Positions 23,572-34,041 of a stretch of DNA of 64,000 nt are shown piece by piece. Each line of letters starts with the position of its first letter. Position 1 is the first letter of the stretch. Source of the DNA: Dichetophora obliterata. Taxonomy: Eukaryota; Arthropoda; Insecta; Diptera; Sciomyzidae. The DNA lies in contig OY986438.1 of the NCBI GenBank assembly GCA_963920525.1, positions 214,706,896 through 214,770,895 of the forward strand, written 5' to 3'. The position numbers and the translations under genes were made by a program. The notes beneath the pieces were generated by a model. The model was not told the origin of the DNA, did no database searches, and saw nothing but the letters and a program-made list of their open reading frames with translations.

Positions 23572-23754
23572 GGTATACCTATAGCCTTTAATATTCATCG
23601 TACAAAGAAAAAAAAAATGCCAAAATATCAGTTTTAATGGGAATAAGACGAATATCTAATAAAATAGTAAAATCTAAGAAGATGAAAAATTCATATATTC
23701 GTATGAGAAATGCACAATCTGCTTAGCTGCAGTAGCTGCTTATGCTGTTTTTAA

Positions 23755-23838
23755 GGTTGTTGTTGTTGTTGTGTTTGCTTGTTTGGTTCGTAATCACGTC
23801 GTTCGTTGTTGTGCTGCTTTTGTTGTTGTTGTTGTTTT
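23755..23838. repeat. GTT microsatellite cluster
   Basis: Two runs of GTT/TTG triplets, interrupted by mixed sequence. Confidence 0.8.
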
Positions 23839-24029
23839 TTATTAATATGTATGTAAAACATACATATATAAATACTCATTAGTTGCTTTCATTTTTTTTG
23901 CTACCAAGATAGCCAATCGGCTCGGTTGAAAACTGTGTGCACTTTTAAAAGCACTGAAGCGGCCCGTATCGTTGTCAGCAAACTATGCAATGTGTGTTTC
24001 ATATAAGTGCACCATATACCCTGCAGTGT

Positions 24030-24410
24030 AATCAACTAGATTTATACCAGTCAACAACTAGTTGGAAATATCCAACAACTAGTTCGATTTATGTCCTATT
24101 CTCATAGAACCGACTGGTATTTTTTACGTGGTGATGTCATTGGAAAAGACAATTGTCTTACTATAGATAAGGTTTTAACTAGTTAACAACTCATTTTTTA
24201 TGTAAAGTAAAATTCTAGTTGGGTTGTGACTAGTTTTTAAACAATATAGTAATTATCGAATTAAAACTAGTTCATAGGTTCGCCAATTCGATTTAGATTT
24301 CAAACAGTATTGTTACGACTAGTTTTAAACTAGTGATTTTATACCAAATTAAAACTAGTTCAAAACTCCACCGATATCGAATAGTTTTTGACTAGTTAAT
24401 CTCTAGCTTT
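24030..24410. repeat. ACTAGT-rich left subterminal region
   Basis: Nine or so AACTAGTT-like palindromic motifs at irregular 20-50 base spacing, for example near 24053, 24075, 24176, 24263, 24316, 24326, 24352 and 24390. Mirrored at the other end of the element. Likely protein-binding sites. Confidence 0.75.
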
Positions 24411-24882
24411 TAATATAAAAAAATATACATTTCTAAGATACATTACTAAGATTTTATTCATTTTGAATTGAAATATTACATTCATTATATTCATTATTAT
24501 TTAGTGTAAGATATAAATCAAGTTTAAAATTTTAAGTATTTTATGTATTAAATTCATTTTGATGCAGTTTGCATAATTTATATATATATAATATATATAG
24601 TTTTTAACTAAATACGTTTTAGCTTTTAATATAAAAGAAATATTTAAAATACATAACTAGGATTTTATTTATTTTGAACTGAATATCACGATTGATTTGA
24701 ATACCGTTTAAGATATTCATAAATCAAGTTTCAAATGTCAAGTATTTTTGGTATTAAATTCATTTTGATGTAGTTTGCATTTTTCATAAAATACTAATTA
24801 GTTTAATATAAACAAAAGTGCACAAAAGCAAGAAGTGTTTTCAATGAGATAATGTAAAGTTTTAACATTGAAAATGCATTGT

Positions 24883-26099
24883 TCAGTTTGAGTCTTCATT
24901 AATGTTGATATTTTCTTTTGTTGCTGATGACCTTTTTTGAAAATGCCTTTTTTTAATGCATTGGAAAGCATGCCTAAGCTGGTGTTCTGGGCTATCATTT
25001 GAAGGAAATGATTCGATTGCATCTAAAAAATATATATATAAAAATTAGAATTATTATAAAATGAATTATGTGTATGATATAAAACATTACCCATTAGAAT
25101 ACGGTAGATATTTTTAAAATCCTTAACTCGTTTCTTGCCATGAGTTCCATCAATATTAAAGTTTAAAATAATGTTTTCACACAAAACATTGTGTAAATTT
25201 TTGGTGAGGCCATTGCGCATCAAACATCTCATAGATGACACCTTTCGAAAAATTAGTTTATGTAAAAGTTAGGTTAAGTAAAAATAGGTGCGTATAATAC
25301 GAAATTTTTTTCTGCTTGGACATCGATGGGTTAAGTCTTACTTTGCTTATATATCAAATTGTTATAAAGTTTTTTCTTACGTAAAGGTCGCGATTTTCCG
25401 GAACTATTTTCATATCAACTGTTTTCATATCCAGTTCGTTTTTTAGTGGAAATAAAGCGCCTATAGGAGCTGCAGCGCTTTCTTGTCGAATCAATTTTTC
25501 CATTAATACTTTCTGCTCTGCAAGTGCTTCCATGATTGCTGAATTTTGTGCATGTAATGTATCTGTAAAAACTTGTGTTATAAAAATTTTTTTTTAAATT
25601 TTAATTTGTCATACCTTCAAGATGCGATAATTTAGCTTTTAAGTCATGGGAACAGTCACATTATACCTTCACACATTATACATTCTAATACCTATATGGC
25701 AATAGAATCCCGGAGAAATTGCTTCTATTACAGCCTTTTCCCTATTTTTTAATAAAGTTTCAGCTGTAAGAGGAACATCTAAGTTTTCCTCGCGGAGAAT
25801 ACAAAGTAGCTCTTCGAAACTTTTGCGGGAGGGCCTATTTTTTATATACCAGGAAGTGAGCTTTTCTTTTAGAGTTTGTCTACTCGAGCTGGTACATGGA
25901 AGATCATTGCACTGATGTACGCGTGTTCCAGACACCTCCGCACTTGGTGTCTAACCTCAAAGCTTTGGATTTCATTGAAAACTTGCAGATTTTCGCAGTT
26001 GTTTTTTATTTCTTTAACTTCACTTTCGCACACCAATTTTTGTAAATACACTTCTTTTTGACGCTTTATTAAACGCTTTAGCTGTCTTTTGCTGCTCAT
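24883..26099 (-). pseudogene. Spliced DUF4806-like gene in a mobile element (probably frameshifted)
   Basis: The start at 26099 opens MSSKRQLKRLIKRQKEVY, a basic, coiled-coil-like region. A one-base shift near 25950 leads to SSSRQTLKEKLTSWY, then FEELLCILREENLDVPLTAE and TLLKNREKAVIEAISPG, resembling the LLxILrxxxxxLPxxxrTLL segment of insect repetitive proteins. A later exon (25382-25563) reads HAQNSAIMEALAEQKVLMEK (coiled coil), then APIGALFPLKNELDMK. Its donor is GTAAGA, and the next exon reads MRCLMRNGLTKNLHNVL then NIDGTHGKKRVKDFKNIY. The FPL...MR.L...G....L......NIDG..GKK pattern is what I recall of DUF4806. The last exon (25022-24883) ends at TGA. The role is unknown. Exon junctions other than the GTAAGA donor are approximate. 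One apparent frameshift argues for a pseudogene, though an unseen micro-intron is possible. Confidence 0.55.
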
Positions 26100-28090
26100 T
26101 TTAGTTAATTCACCTTTAATTCTAATTATATTTCCAGTTCAATATAAATTGTAAAACACAAATTCGCAATTTTAACACACACAATTGGCTATGATGGATT
26201 CAGGTTTGCACAGTTCCTAAGTTCACACCTAAAAAGTACTTTTTTATCAACGGATACGATTTTTAATTTGCTACTATTTTGAATTTTTATCGCAATAGTT
26301 TTTGAGCAAAATATTGTCATAGAATATATAATATATGTAGTTTTTTCATTAATTCCAACGTTAAAACATCAATTTATATTACAATTACAGTTCGTTATGA
26401 GATTTCGCATGGTCCAACATGTTGGACGACATGTTGTATGAAAAGTCGGCATCATGAATTGCAAACTCTAATAAATAAATAATAGAACATTCATTTTCCA
26501 TATTTCAGATTAACTTTAACATTTTTTATTAATTATATCCAAAATTCATTGTTAGCAACATTTTTCTCTAATCAATCAATAAATATGAAGCAGATAAAAG
26601 ATTTAATTGTGCGATGCGCACAATATTGATTTTCATCTCAATTGTGATTTGTATTAATATATAATCATATATTAATAAAACTATTTGTATACAAATTGTG
26701 AAGTGTCACAATATAATGTGAATCTGTCAAATTTTAAGCTGCCAGCGGCTGAAAAAGTAAGTTTTTTTACATTTTTCAGCCATTGAAAATGACATTTCTG
26801 CATTTTTTGTACCGATATCGTACTCCTCACACCACTTTAAGATTGAATAGCTTCGTTTGGTGTGTTGTTCTGTTTGGATTTTTCAGATCTTAAAAATGCA
26901 AAAAAAAGCAAGTGTCATATGGGCTTTAACAGTTATTTCATTCGGCTATAAGACATGCATCTACACTATTTTATTCTTCCTTGGTTTTTACTTTAAAATT
27001 ATCATTTACTTGTCTTTTTTCTTCATATATATAAAATAAAATTAGCAGTAAAATTGCAAGTATCAATATTTAGGGATAAAAATGCATATAAAACGCGCAT
27101 ATTTTTTAATAAAAAAGTCCTTTATTTCTTTAATGTCCTCAAATTAATGTGTATCTATCGCAATTTATATACCCTGTTAATTGTATCATGGTATTAAAAA
27201 AATACCTGTTAATTGTATCATAGTATTCAACGTTTGTATTGACCACAGCAACCCTGCAAACTAAATTAAATTTGCTTTGTTTACTTTTTTGCTTAAATTT
27301 TTGCAAAGTTTGTGAAATCCTATTTATTTTGCATTAATTACTTAAATATACTTTTACTTCATTTGAAAAACTTATTAGAGGTTTAAGCAATGGAATTTAA
27401 AACCCTATGAGAACAACAGCCATGTTCCATCTTGCATCAATATCGGCGACTTGCGTGCTCATTTTCACAAGTAAAACAAGGCTACACCAATTCGGAATAG
27501 GCAGTCAATGCATGCAGAAAGTCACTGAAGGATACGGACACTTAGCAGTCGCTTAACCAAAAAAACGACAAAATCATCAAATCTGCGTGAAAAATCGTAT
27601 TCTTGGCAGAGCATGTCGATCCACTTATTGTGTTCGTGCTCGTTTACATGCGTCCAACAATCTTTTACGGTAATACAACAGGAAAATGCATTGCTAGTTT
27701 CAAGGGTTTTTGCAGTTTTCAGCGCTGGTACCTAGCTCCAACCTGATGATCTGAGTCACAGGATTTTGAGGCCGTCTATCAGTTAGCTCGCATGTGTGCA
27801 CAAATGGGTACACCACGTCTGCTGCAAGGCAGTTCTCAATGTCTTAAATAAAGAACATATATTTTTACAACAAAATATTAGCTAAAGGCTAAAGTTAAAG
27901 CTATTTGATGAAATACCATGTTTATGGTATATATAAACTAAGTTCTAATCTACTACAAAGTTGCAATAAAAACATTTAAAAATGAGAGTATATGTCGCAT
28001 TAATATAATTCAAGATAGTTTATCAACTACATGTTTTTAAATTAGTTTTTATATGTTTTAATTTCTTTATTATTAGTTTGTTCCAATGGG
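26100..28090. other. Element interior without recognised genes
   Basis: AT-rich sequence with one imperfect tandem duplication of CCTGTTAATTGTATCAT (27171-27188 and 27205-27221). A GC-richer block (27400-27845) is of unknown origin, with no motif I can identify in either strand. Confidence 0.4.
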
Positions 28091-28099
28091 GTACCCAGC

Positions 28100-28298
28100 T
28101 CCAACTGGTTTTGGAACTGGTTGATTTTGATAATATGTAGTATAGTTTGATTTTGGCTAGTTTTACAACTGGTTTAATGTGACTTGACAAAAACTAGTTG
28201 GGTTTAAACTACTTTTGCAACTAGTAGATCGTGACAAAATATAAACTAGTTTGTTTTGACTAGTATAAATACTACTCATGTTTTAATGCTGACTAGTC
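28100..28298. repeat. ACTAGT-rich right subterminal region
   Basis: Six or so ACTAGT or ACTGGTT motifs (for example near 28193, 28218, 28244, 28258, 28290), mirroring the left end. The outermost part (28100-28160) has drifted to AACTGGTT. Confidence 0.7.
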
Positions 28299-28954
28299 TT
28301 ACACTGCAGGGTATGAAGTTGTATATTAATGTTGATTTTCTATGATTTAATACAAATTCTAAATGTTTATTAGTTTAAATCATTCTTGATTTTAGATACG
28401 AATGCTAGTTGTTTGATTGTTGTTGTTTGAAAAGGAAAACATCACTAGCTGATTAATTAGATATCTGCTTGATTAAATAGTTAGAGCAGTTAATTGTTCT
28501 TACCTGACCTAAAGCTCAATAAACGATTTTAAACTATCAAAACAACTAGAATTTGTATTTAAAATCAACAATGATTTAAACTATCAAACATTTAGAATTT
28601 GTATTTAAATCGAGGAAAATCAACATAATTAATAACAAGGTCATATAGATAACTTTCAACTGTAATTTAAAAAAAAAAATTAGAAATACCACAAAGAAAT
28701 TTTGTTTACTAAAACAAAAAAAAATTTTAAGAAGAATATTACCAAACTGCCACGGAAATAAAAAAAATACCCAGCTGAATTCCCACGCCAATTAAAAAAA
28801 TACCACGCTAAATTAAAAAATTTGATAGGAATTCCCAAAAACAAAAATTCCTAGAGGCAATCAAAAATTACCACGAATGGGATTTTTCCAACATAACTGG
28901 CAACGTTGCTACTAGCTGCTGATATTGTTGTTTTGGCTCTACATGCACTCAAAA

Positions 28955-29247
28955 GGGCCGTTATTCATTCGGCAATTCTATGAGCAATTATTGCTTTCGC
29001 CACAAGTAGTTTGTTGACTATTCGGGTTGAAAGGGGACTTTTACAAACTCCCTCATGCAGGCGAATAATCAGTTTGTCGCTTGCGGCAAAGGCAATTATT
29101 GTCGAGTGAAAAGTGGGACAAAGAGATCTTGCTACCAGAGCAAGATAATAATTGCTCTCGGAGCAATATTTGCTTTCGCCGCAAGCTCGAGAATTTTCGT
29201 GTGTGGCGAGTGACATTGCTCGAGAATTGCCGAGTGAAAAGCGGGAC
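28955..29247. mobile_element. GC-richer fold-back MITE
   Basis: Left end GGGCCGTTATTCATTCGGCA and right end, read inward, GTCCCGCTTTTCACTCGGCA pair, and both continue ATTCT..GAGCAAT. The internal TCGAGTGAAAAGTGGGACA is a further copy of the right-end text in the same orientation. The 293-bp segment is markedly richer in GC than its surroundings. A 103-codon minus-strand open frame runs through it but looks like a by-product. No target duplication is clear. Confidence 0.7.
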
Positions 29248-31440
29248 ATAGTAAGCAAAGTTCTGTTTATTTTCAAAATTATATCAGCTTATATAAATAT
29301 ATCTGTGTCGACAAGGAATAACAACTAAAACAAATTATCGTAAATACCGATATTTTTATTGTACTTATTCCGACCTTTTTTCTGAAATATATGAAACGTT
29401 ACAAACGGTAATAGGTGCAGAATTAAGTGGTTATCTATTTTGTGCAAAAAAATGTTTTCCTGCATTCTATCAAAGATTGGCAACGAAGAAAATGCCATAT
29501 AGCTTTTTTACGATATTTTGAGTTTAGTCGTTATTCATTGTCGACATATATATATAAAATAATTTATTAATGTAAACTGTTTAAAAAATAAAACGCTTGT
29601 GATATGTGAATGTAGCTATTGAATTACTACTGCTTATATAAATATATTTATGATGTTTTCTGTGAACGTTACATAATATATATGTAGCGGAAATATATAA
29701 TTTATATGTATGCCACTTTTACAAAAAACAAATCGTTGTAATAATATATATATATTTTAATAAATTGATTTAAACTATTTTAATATGACATACTTCGATT
29801 GTCATATGCCGACTGTAGCTACCAAATTTCCAGAGTAGAAATTCAGAATATCTATAAAAAAGACATAGTTTCGATAGTATCGTAAGTATAGACGATTTTA
29901 AAACATTTCATCTTCTAAATAAAAATTATTCAAAAACATATTTGTTGTTGTTGTTCTTCTTTAAATTTACTTGATCTAATTAAATTCATGTAAAAATTTG
30001 TTTTGTTTTTTAAAAAGCTTTCGTTTGATATTTTTAGTGATGAATTTGTTGTTAATTTTGTATGTTGGTTAAAAGTAAATGTAATTCAAAGTTATGTTTA
30101 ACAAATGGAAATAAATATCGGAAAAATTTGAATAATTTATTTTTCCTGTAGTAAAGAGCATAAACATATATAATATATATATCAAACGAAAAATTTTTAT
30201 AAAACAAAACAAATTTTAACATGAGTTTAATTGTCAGCTTTTTAGATCAAGTAAGTTTGAAGAAGGCAACAACAACAAATTAATTTTTTTTTAATTTTTA
30301 TTTAGAGATGAAATGTTTTGAAAAAGTTTTGAAAAATATAAATAAAAAAAAAACAGAATTTTTCTCTATTACTGTAGAAAATTTAGTTTTTATTTTTTTA
30401 TAAAGTAATAGAGCTTCCAAAAAAGTTTTGGTGAAAACATTTTCTAATATCTCTTACCAATCAAAAGCTTTTAATAAATATATATTTTCATACCACAAAG
30501 AACGAAAAATGTCGTTTTTAGTTTTTAGTGTTTATTTTAAATGGAGGGGAACAAATCATTTAGCATTTAGCAAAAATAAGAAGAAACATTTTTGGACTGG
30601 TGACCTATGATCCGAAATATGAGCGGGAAAAAAAGTATAACAGTGAGGAGACTGCCAACCGAAGCGAAAACCTATATATAAAATATTAGTATTCCCAGGA
30701 AGAGTTTGTCCTGCCACGGATCGCTTTACTGCTTTACAAAAATTTTCATGCTAATCGGAAAAACTTTTTATATTTTCACTCCCTCAGACTTTGATTATAT
30801 CTTTCAAATATTTTTTATTCAGATAGCATTTTTATTTTATAATTACACCAAACTATATTATTACATTTATATTGAATATTGCTTTAAATTGTTTATTATT
30901 TATTTATATTGCTTTATAAATTTCATTGCATTTCATTAACATTATTTTCACTGTTTGCGTTATTAATAATAGAATTATATTTTAAAAAAAAACCTATAGG
31001 CGTATGGTTGCTGAAATAAGAAACAAAAAAATTTTTGGACGATGCAGTCCCAGTCATGATAAAATTATTATTAGGTAGCCTTGACAACTACTTATTTTCT
31101 CACGAGCTGCGACCATCGAATTTCACACAAAAGAAAACAATATAAAGTGAGTGTGTTACACACATTGGCAGCTTTCAGTGGAGTCAATAGTTGGCAAACT
31201 GGTTTTTTTAAAATTTGAGTGAGAAATCTTTGCAGTTAAATGATCCATTCGCAACAGGTGACTCCTCTGAATGTGGCCAATGTGTGTGAGTCACGTTCTC
31301 TATTTTGTTTTCTTTTGTTTGACATTTGATGGTTGTGACACGAAATATCACTCCTACCTATTACTTATTATACCATGGTCCCAGTAAGAGAATATGCTGG
31401 CGACATTTATAAAACTACAAATGTTTTTATGTTGGTCATG
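29248..31440. other. No gene recognised
   Basis: AT-rich sequence. At 30590-30635 there is a short match to repeat R (GGTGACC..ATCCGAAATATGAGCG), probably a small R fragment. Nothing else is supported. Confidence 0.4.
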
Positions 31441-31454
31441 AAACTCAAACACAC

Positions 31455-31725
31455 GCTTTTGGATATTGGCTACCAGGCGCTCAGTTTTTTTCGTTTGACA
31501 TAATTTTGACAGAATTGTAGGTATTGTCGAAAAGCAATCAAAACAAACCTACCTGTCGAGCCTGCCTGGGGTCGAATTACAGCATCCGTAATCGAGCAAA
31601 ATTACGAAAAGCACGACGAGATAAGTGCCTATCAATCTTGTACAATTTTGCTCGATCACGGATGCTGTAATTCGGTTTTTGGTTAATATGCCTTGCTGAG
31701 CGCCTGGTAGTCAAGATCCAAAAGC
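31455..31725. repeat. Large imperfect hairpin (two-arm inverted repeat)
   Basis: GCTTTTGGATATTGGCTACC.. (31455-31484) pairs with 31696-31725. An inner arm, CGAATTACAGCATCCGTAAT.. (31573-31604), pairs with 31643-31674 at high identity. The whole 271-bp segment folds on itself. It is probably a fold-back MITE. A transcript across it would form a long hairpin RNA. Confidence 0.75.
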
Positions 31726-31795
31726 ATCATTTAAAAACCTACTCGCTGGCATTGCAGAATAACCAGATAGGGCCGGCTCGCTGAGTGCCCTCACG

Positions 31796-32583
31796 CGTTA
31801 AGGGCCAAATAGACTACACAGACTGGTTGCGCAAACAAGACATTTTTCTCGTCATAGCGACGACCATACACTACTCAGACTTTGTTTGCTCAGACTTGAT
31901 TTCTTAGTTAAAATTCTATTAAATTTTTCTTTTCTGCTTCCATTTTTATATATTTTCCTTCATGCACGTCTTCACTCTTTAAAACTATAGGGATTATGGC
32001 AAGTCGGTGTGATTTTCACTATACACTATACAGACGGTTTGCGCAAACACAACCAAAAATGAAAATATATTAAGGGTTTTCATGCAAATGGGCAATACCC
32101 TTATAAATGGTATAAACCTCATAAGTTTATCAGCCTTATAAATGAACTGTCAAAATTCGTATGAAAAAGCTTTTGCACAAACCAGATAAATTTGCTCTTC
32201 GATTTAGGTGAGCAAACGAGGTGGCAAACTTATATGATCAATCAGCTGTTTTCTTTTTTGAAGGAAAAGTTATAATTTGAGCAAAACTAATAAAGATTTA
32301 ATTCTAAAAATTTCAGAAAACAAGCAAACAATCCGCAAAGCGTCCCCGTTTAAATGGAACGCATCGCTGGCAGATCGCACAGCTGACTTATATGCTGCAA
32401 ATGCACAATCGACTTTAAGGGCTGTTCATACAACCTGTCTGATAAAAATAACTAATTGCCCAAATTAGAAGCCTGCCACTTTGCATGAAAACCCTTATTA
32501 ATTTTTGCGCAGATATCTGCACAAACCTAAAACAGCCAAATACATTGTCGAACAGTCTGTGTGGTCTGATTGGCCGTTTAACG
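31796..32583. mobile_element. Middle inverted-repeat element of the nest
   Basis: CGTTAAGGGCCAAATAGACT.. through ACACAGACTG (31796-31825) pairs with 32553-32583. Further copies of an ACACTA..CAGACTTTGTTTG / TTTGCGCAAACA motif occur at about 31868 and 32025, so the end sequence is repeated inside the left part. Confidence 0.65.
32071..32500. mobile_element. Inner inverted-repeat element of the nest
   Basis: TAAGGGTTTTCATGCAAATG (32071-32090) pairs with the complement of CTTTGCATGAAAACCCTTA (to about 32498), near-perfectly. Flanking TA is compatible with a TA target duplication. No coding content. Confidence 0.65.
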
Positions 32584-33076
32584 AAGAGTGGAAAATGAAA
32601 AGGTTGAAAAAAGAATATTATGTTTTCAAATTGTAAATAGTGCGGACACGTGTGTTTGTGTTAATTTGAATGAAAATATTATAAAAACAGTGTAAATAAA
32701 ACTATATAATGCCGAGGAAGTGTTCAATTTGCGAAAAAACAAGTTTAACCAAAAATCAACTGCAAAACATGAACATAAAGAAACTCGAGATGAACAGCTG
32801 ATTTTGACAACTAGCTCGCTTTTCTCTGCTTTCTACTTCATTTCTCTCCGAGTCTGCCCTACCTGGTTATTCTGACATGCTCGCTGTCTATATTGATGAC
32901 GAGAGATACTCGGAAAATCACGATGACGCAAACCAAAGTTTTACCCTCTACCAAAAATTTGAAGTTTTCACTTCAAAAATTAATTTTGCTTTCCGAAAAA
33001 TGCTAAGCCTTGAGAGTAACCATAAAGAGTTTAAAAGAAACGTTGAAGATGAAAACATAATTGGACCATCTTATAC

Positions 33077-33104
33077 AGTTGCGGTCAAAATAATAGCAGT
33101 GCTC
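33077..33104 (+). repeat. Tc1-like terminal motif (solo)
   Basis: CAGTTGCGGTCAAAATAATA followed by GCAGTGC resembles a known Tc1-like terminus (CAGTTG.G.TCA.AATAATAGCAGTG). I could not find a matching opposite end, so this is either a solo end or a coincidence. Confidence 0.4.
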
Positions 33105-33549
33105 TTATATTCAGACATGTTTGGATAAATAATACTAGTCTACAAATCTTCGATCCGGTAAACCGATTATCATTCCTAGATGAACTTTCAAAACTCGTTC
33201 CAAATTTGTACACAGTTTTCTCCGATATTGTAACATTTTCAAGATACAGGGTGTTTTACGTTTTTGGCACGTGTTTAGTATTATTTATTTAGAATCTAAT
33301 AAAAAAGAATATTTTCTATTTTAGAAGAAATATCAACTTTTCCATCAATCTACAATAATGCTACAATAATGGTTACAGTTACAGCTACAATAATGGTTAC
33401 AGTGCCTTAACATACGCTACGTTAGTGTTAATTTTTGTTCAGTGCTTTACTGTGCTTTACTGTGGTCGATTTTCGACCACAGGCGATACTAGTTTTATTA
33501 AAAAATTAAACATTTTTTAAAAATACGTACTTGTGGGACACTTAACCCG

Positions 33550-34041
33550 AATATGAGTGCAGTTGATTGCACCAATAACAGTAGGAAACACAATTCATTT
33601 GACTTTTTAGGAGTAAAATTTGATTCTTATATAATCCCTCAAAATGAAACATCTATCGATATTTTTGATTTGATTAAGTTCATCATTATTTGGAAACCGA
33701 ATGAAATGTATGTTCTTTATTATTCTACCAGCAGTAGTTTGAGACATGCCGTGCAGATCAGCTGTAAGGAATAAAGTATTAAATTTTTAAGTCGGGCAAC
33801 AAATGGAGCGGCAAATACTAATATCACTTTGGTGAACATTTCTTCCGAGAAAACACAATGTACAAAGAACTTGTGAGCTTATTGGAATTGGAAGTCCTCT
33901 GTTATTTCTTGGTGGTTGAATATTCTGAATATCAATTATATATTGATCTGTAGTCTTATCAAACCTATACCAGGTATAAAATTCATGTTCATTCAAATTA
34001 AAAGGATTGTATCGTTTTTTATATATTTTTGACCGTCGCAA
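33550..34041 (-). pseudogene. PIF/Harbinger transposase, N-terminal half
   Basis: The minus-strand start at 34041 reads MRRSKIYKKRYNPFNLNEHE, then FYTWYRFDKTTDQYIIDIQN and RGLPIPISSQVLCTLCFLG. This is the HARBI1 N-terminal helical region (NPF.l.e.eF...YRl.K.t..yl.d). After a break, ADLHGMSQTTAGRIIKN corresponds to the helix-turn-helix-like segment (GDLxGVSxxTVxRI), and PNNDELNQIK follows. Near 33560 PTVIGAINCTH corresponds to GaiDCTHi, where the first catalytic aspartate is replaced by asparagine. Several frame breaks. The C-terminal half is absent here. Dead copy; not part of the 19.9-kb fragment, which lies 13 kb away. Confidence 0.8.

Larger units (their letters stand above)
24019..28311 (-). 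mobile_element. 4.3-kb element with CCCTGCAGTGTAA ends and a DUF4806-like gene
   Basis: CCCTGCAGTGTAA at 24019-24031 is perfectly inverted at 28299-28311. Both subterminal regions (24030-24410 and 28100-28300) are packed with ACTAGT/AACTAGTT motifs, about 15 in all, rare elsewhere in the window. The inverted match extends outward as ATA/TAT, so the target duplication is uncertain (TA possible). The only coding content recognised is the minus-strand gene at 24883-26099. No catalytic transposase domain was recognised, so it is either non-autonomous with a captured gene or belongs to a family I cannot name. Confidence 0.75.
31755..32874. mobile_element. Outer inverted-repeat element of a three-layer nest
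   Basis: CAGAATAACCAGATAGGGC (31755-31773) pairs with the complement of GCCCTACCTGGTTATTCTG (32856-32874), one mismatch. The CAGA start resembles hAT-type termini. An exact 8-bp target duplication is not visible. Confidence 0.65.

Noticed and set aside
28965..29276. 103-codon minus-strand frame
   Set aside because: Lies within a fold-back MITE and follows its inverted repeats; not protein-like.
31141..31180. TATAAAG followed by TCAGT as a core promoter
   Set aside because: Spacing from TATA to the initiator A is 36 bases, longer than the usual 30-32, and it sits in AT-rich repeat-laden DNA.
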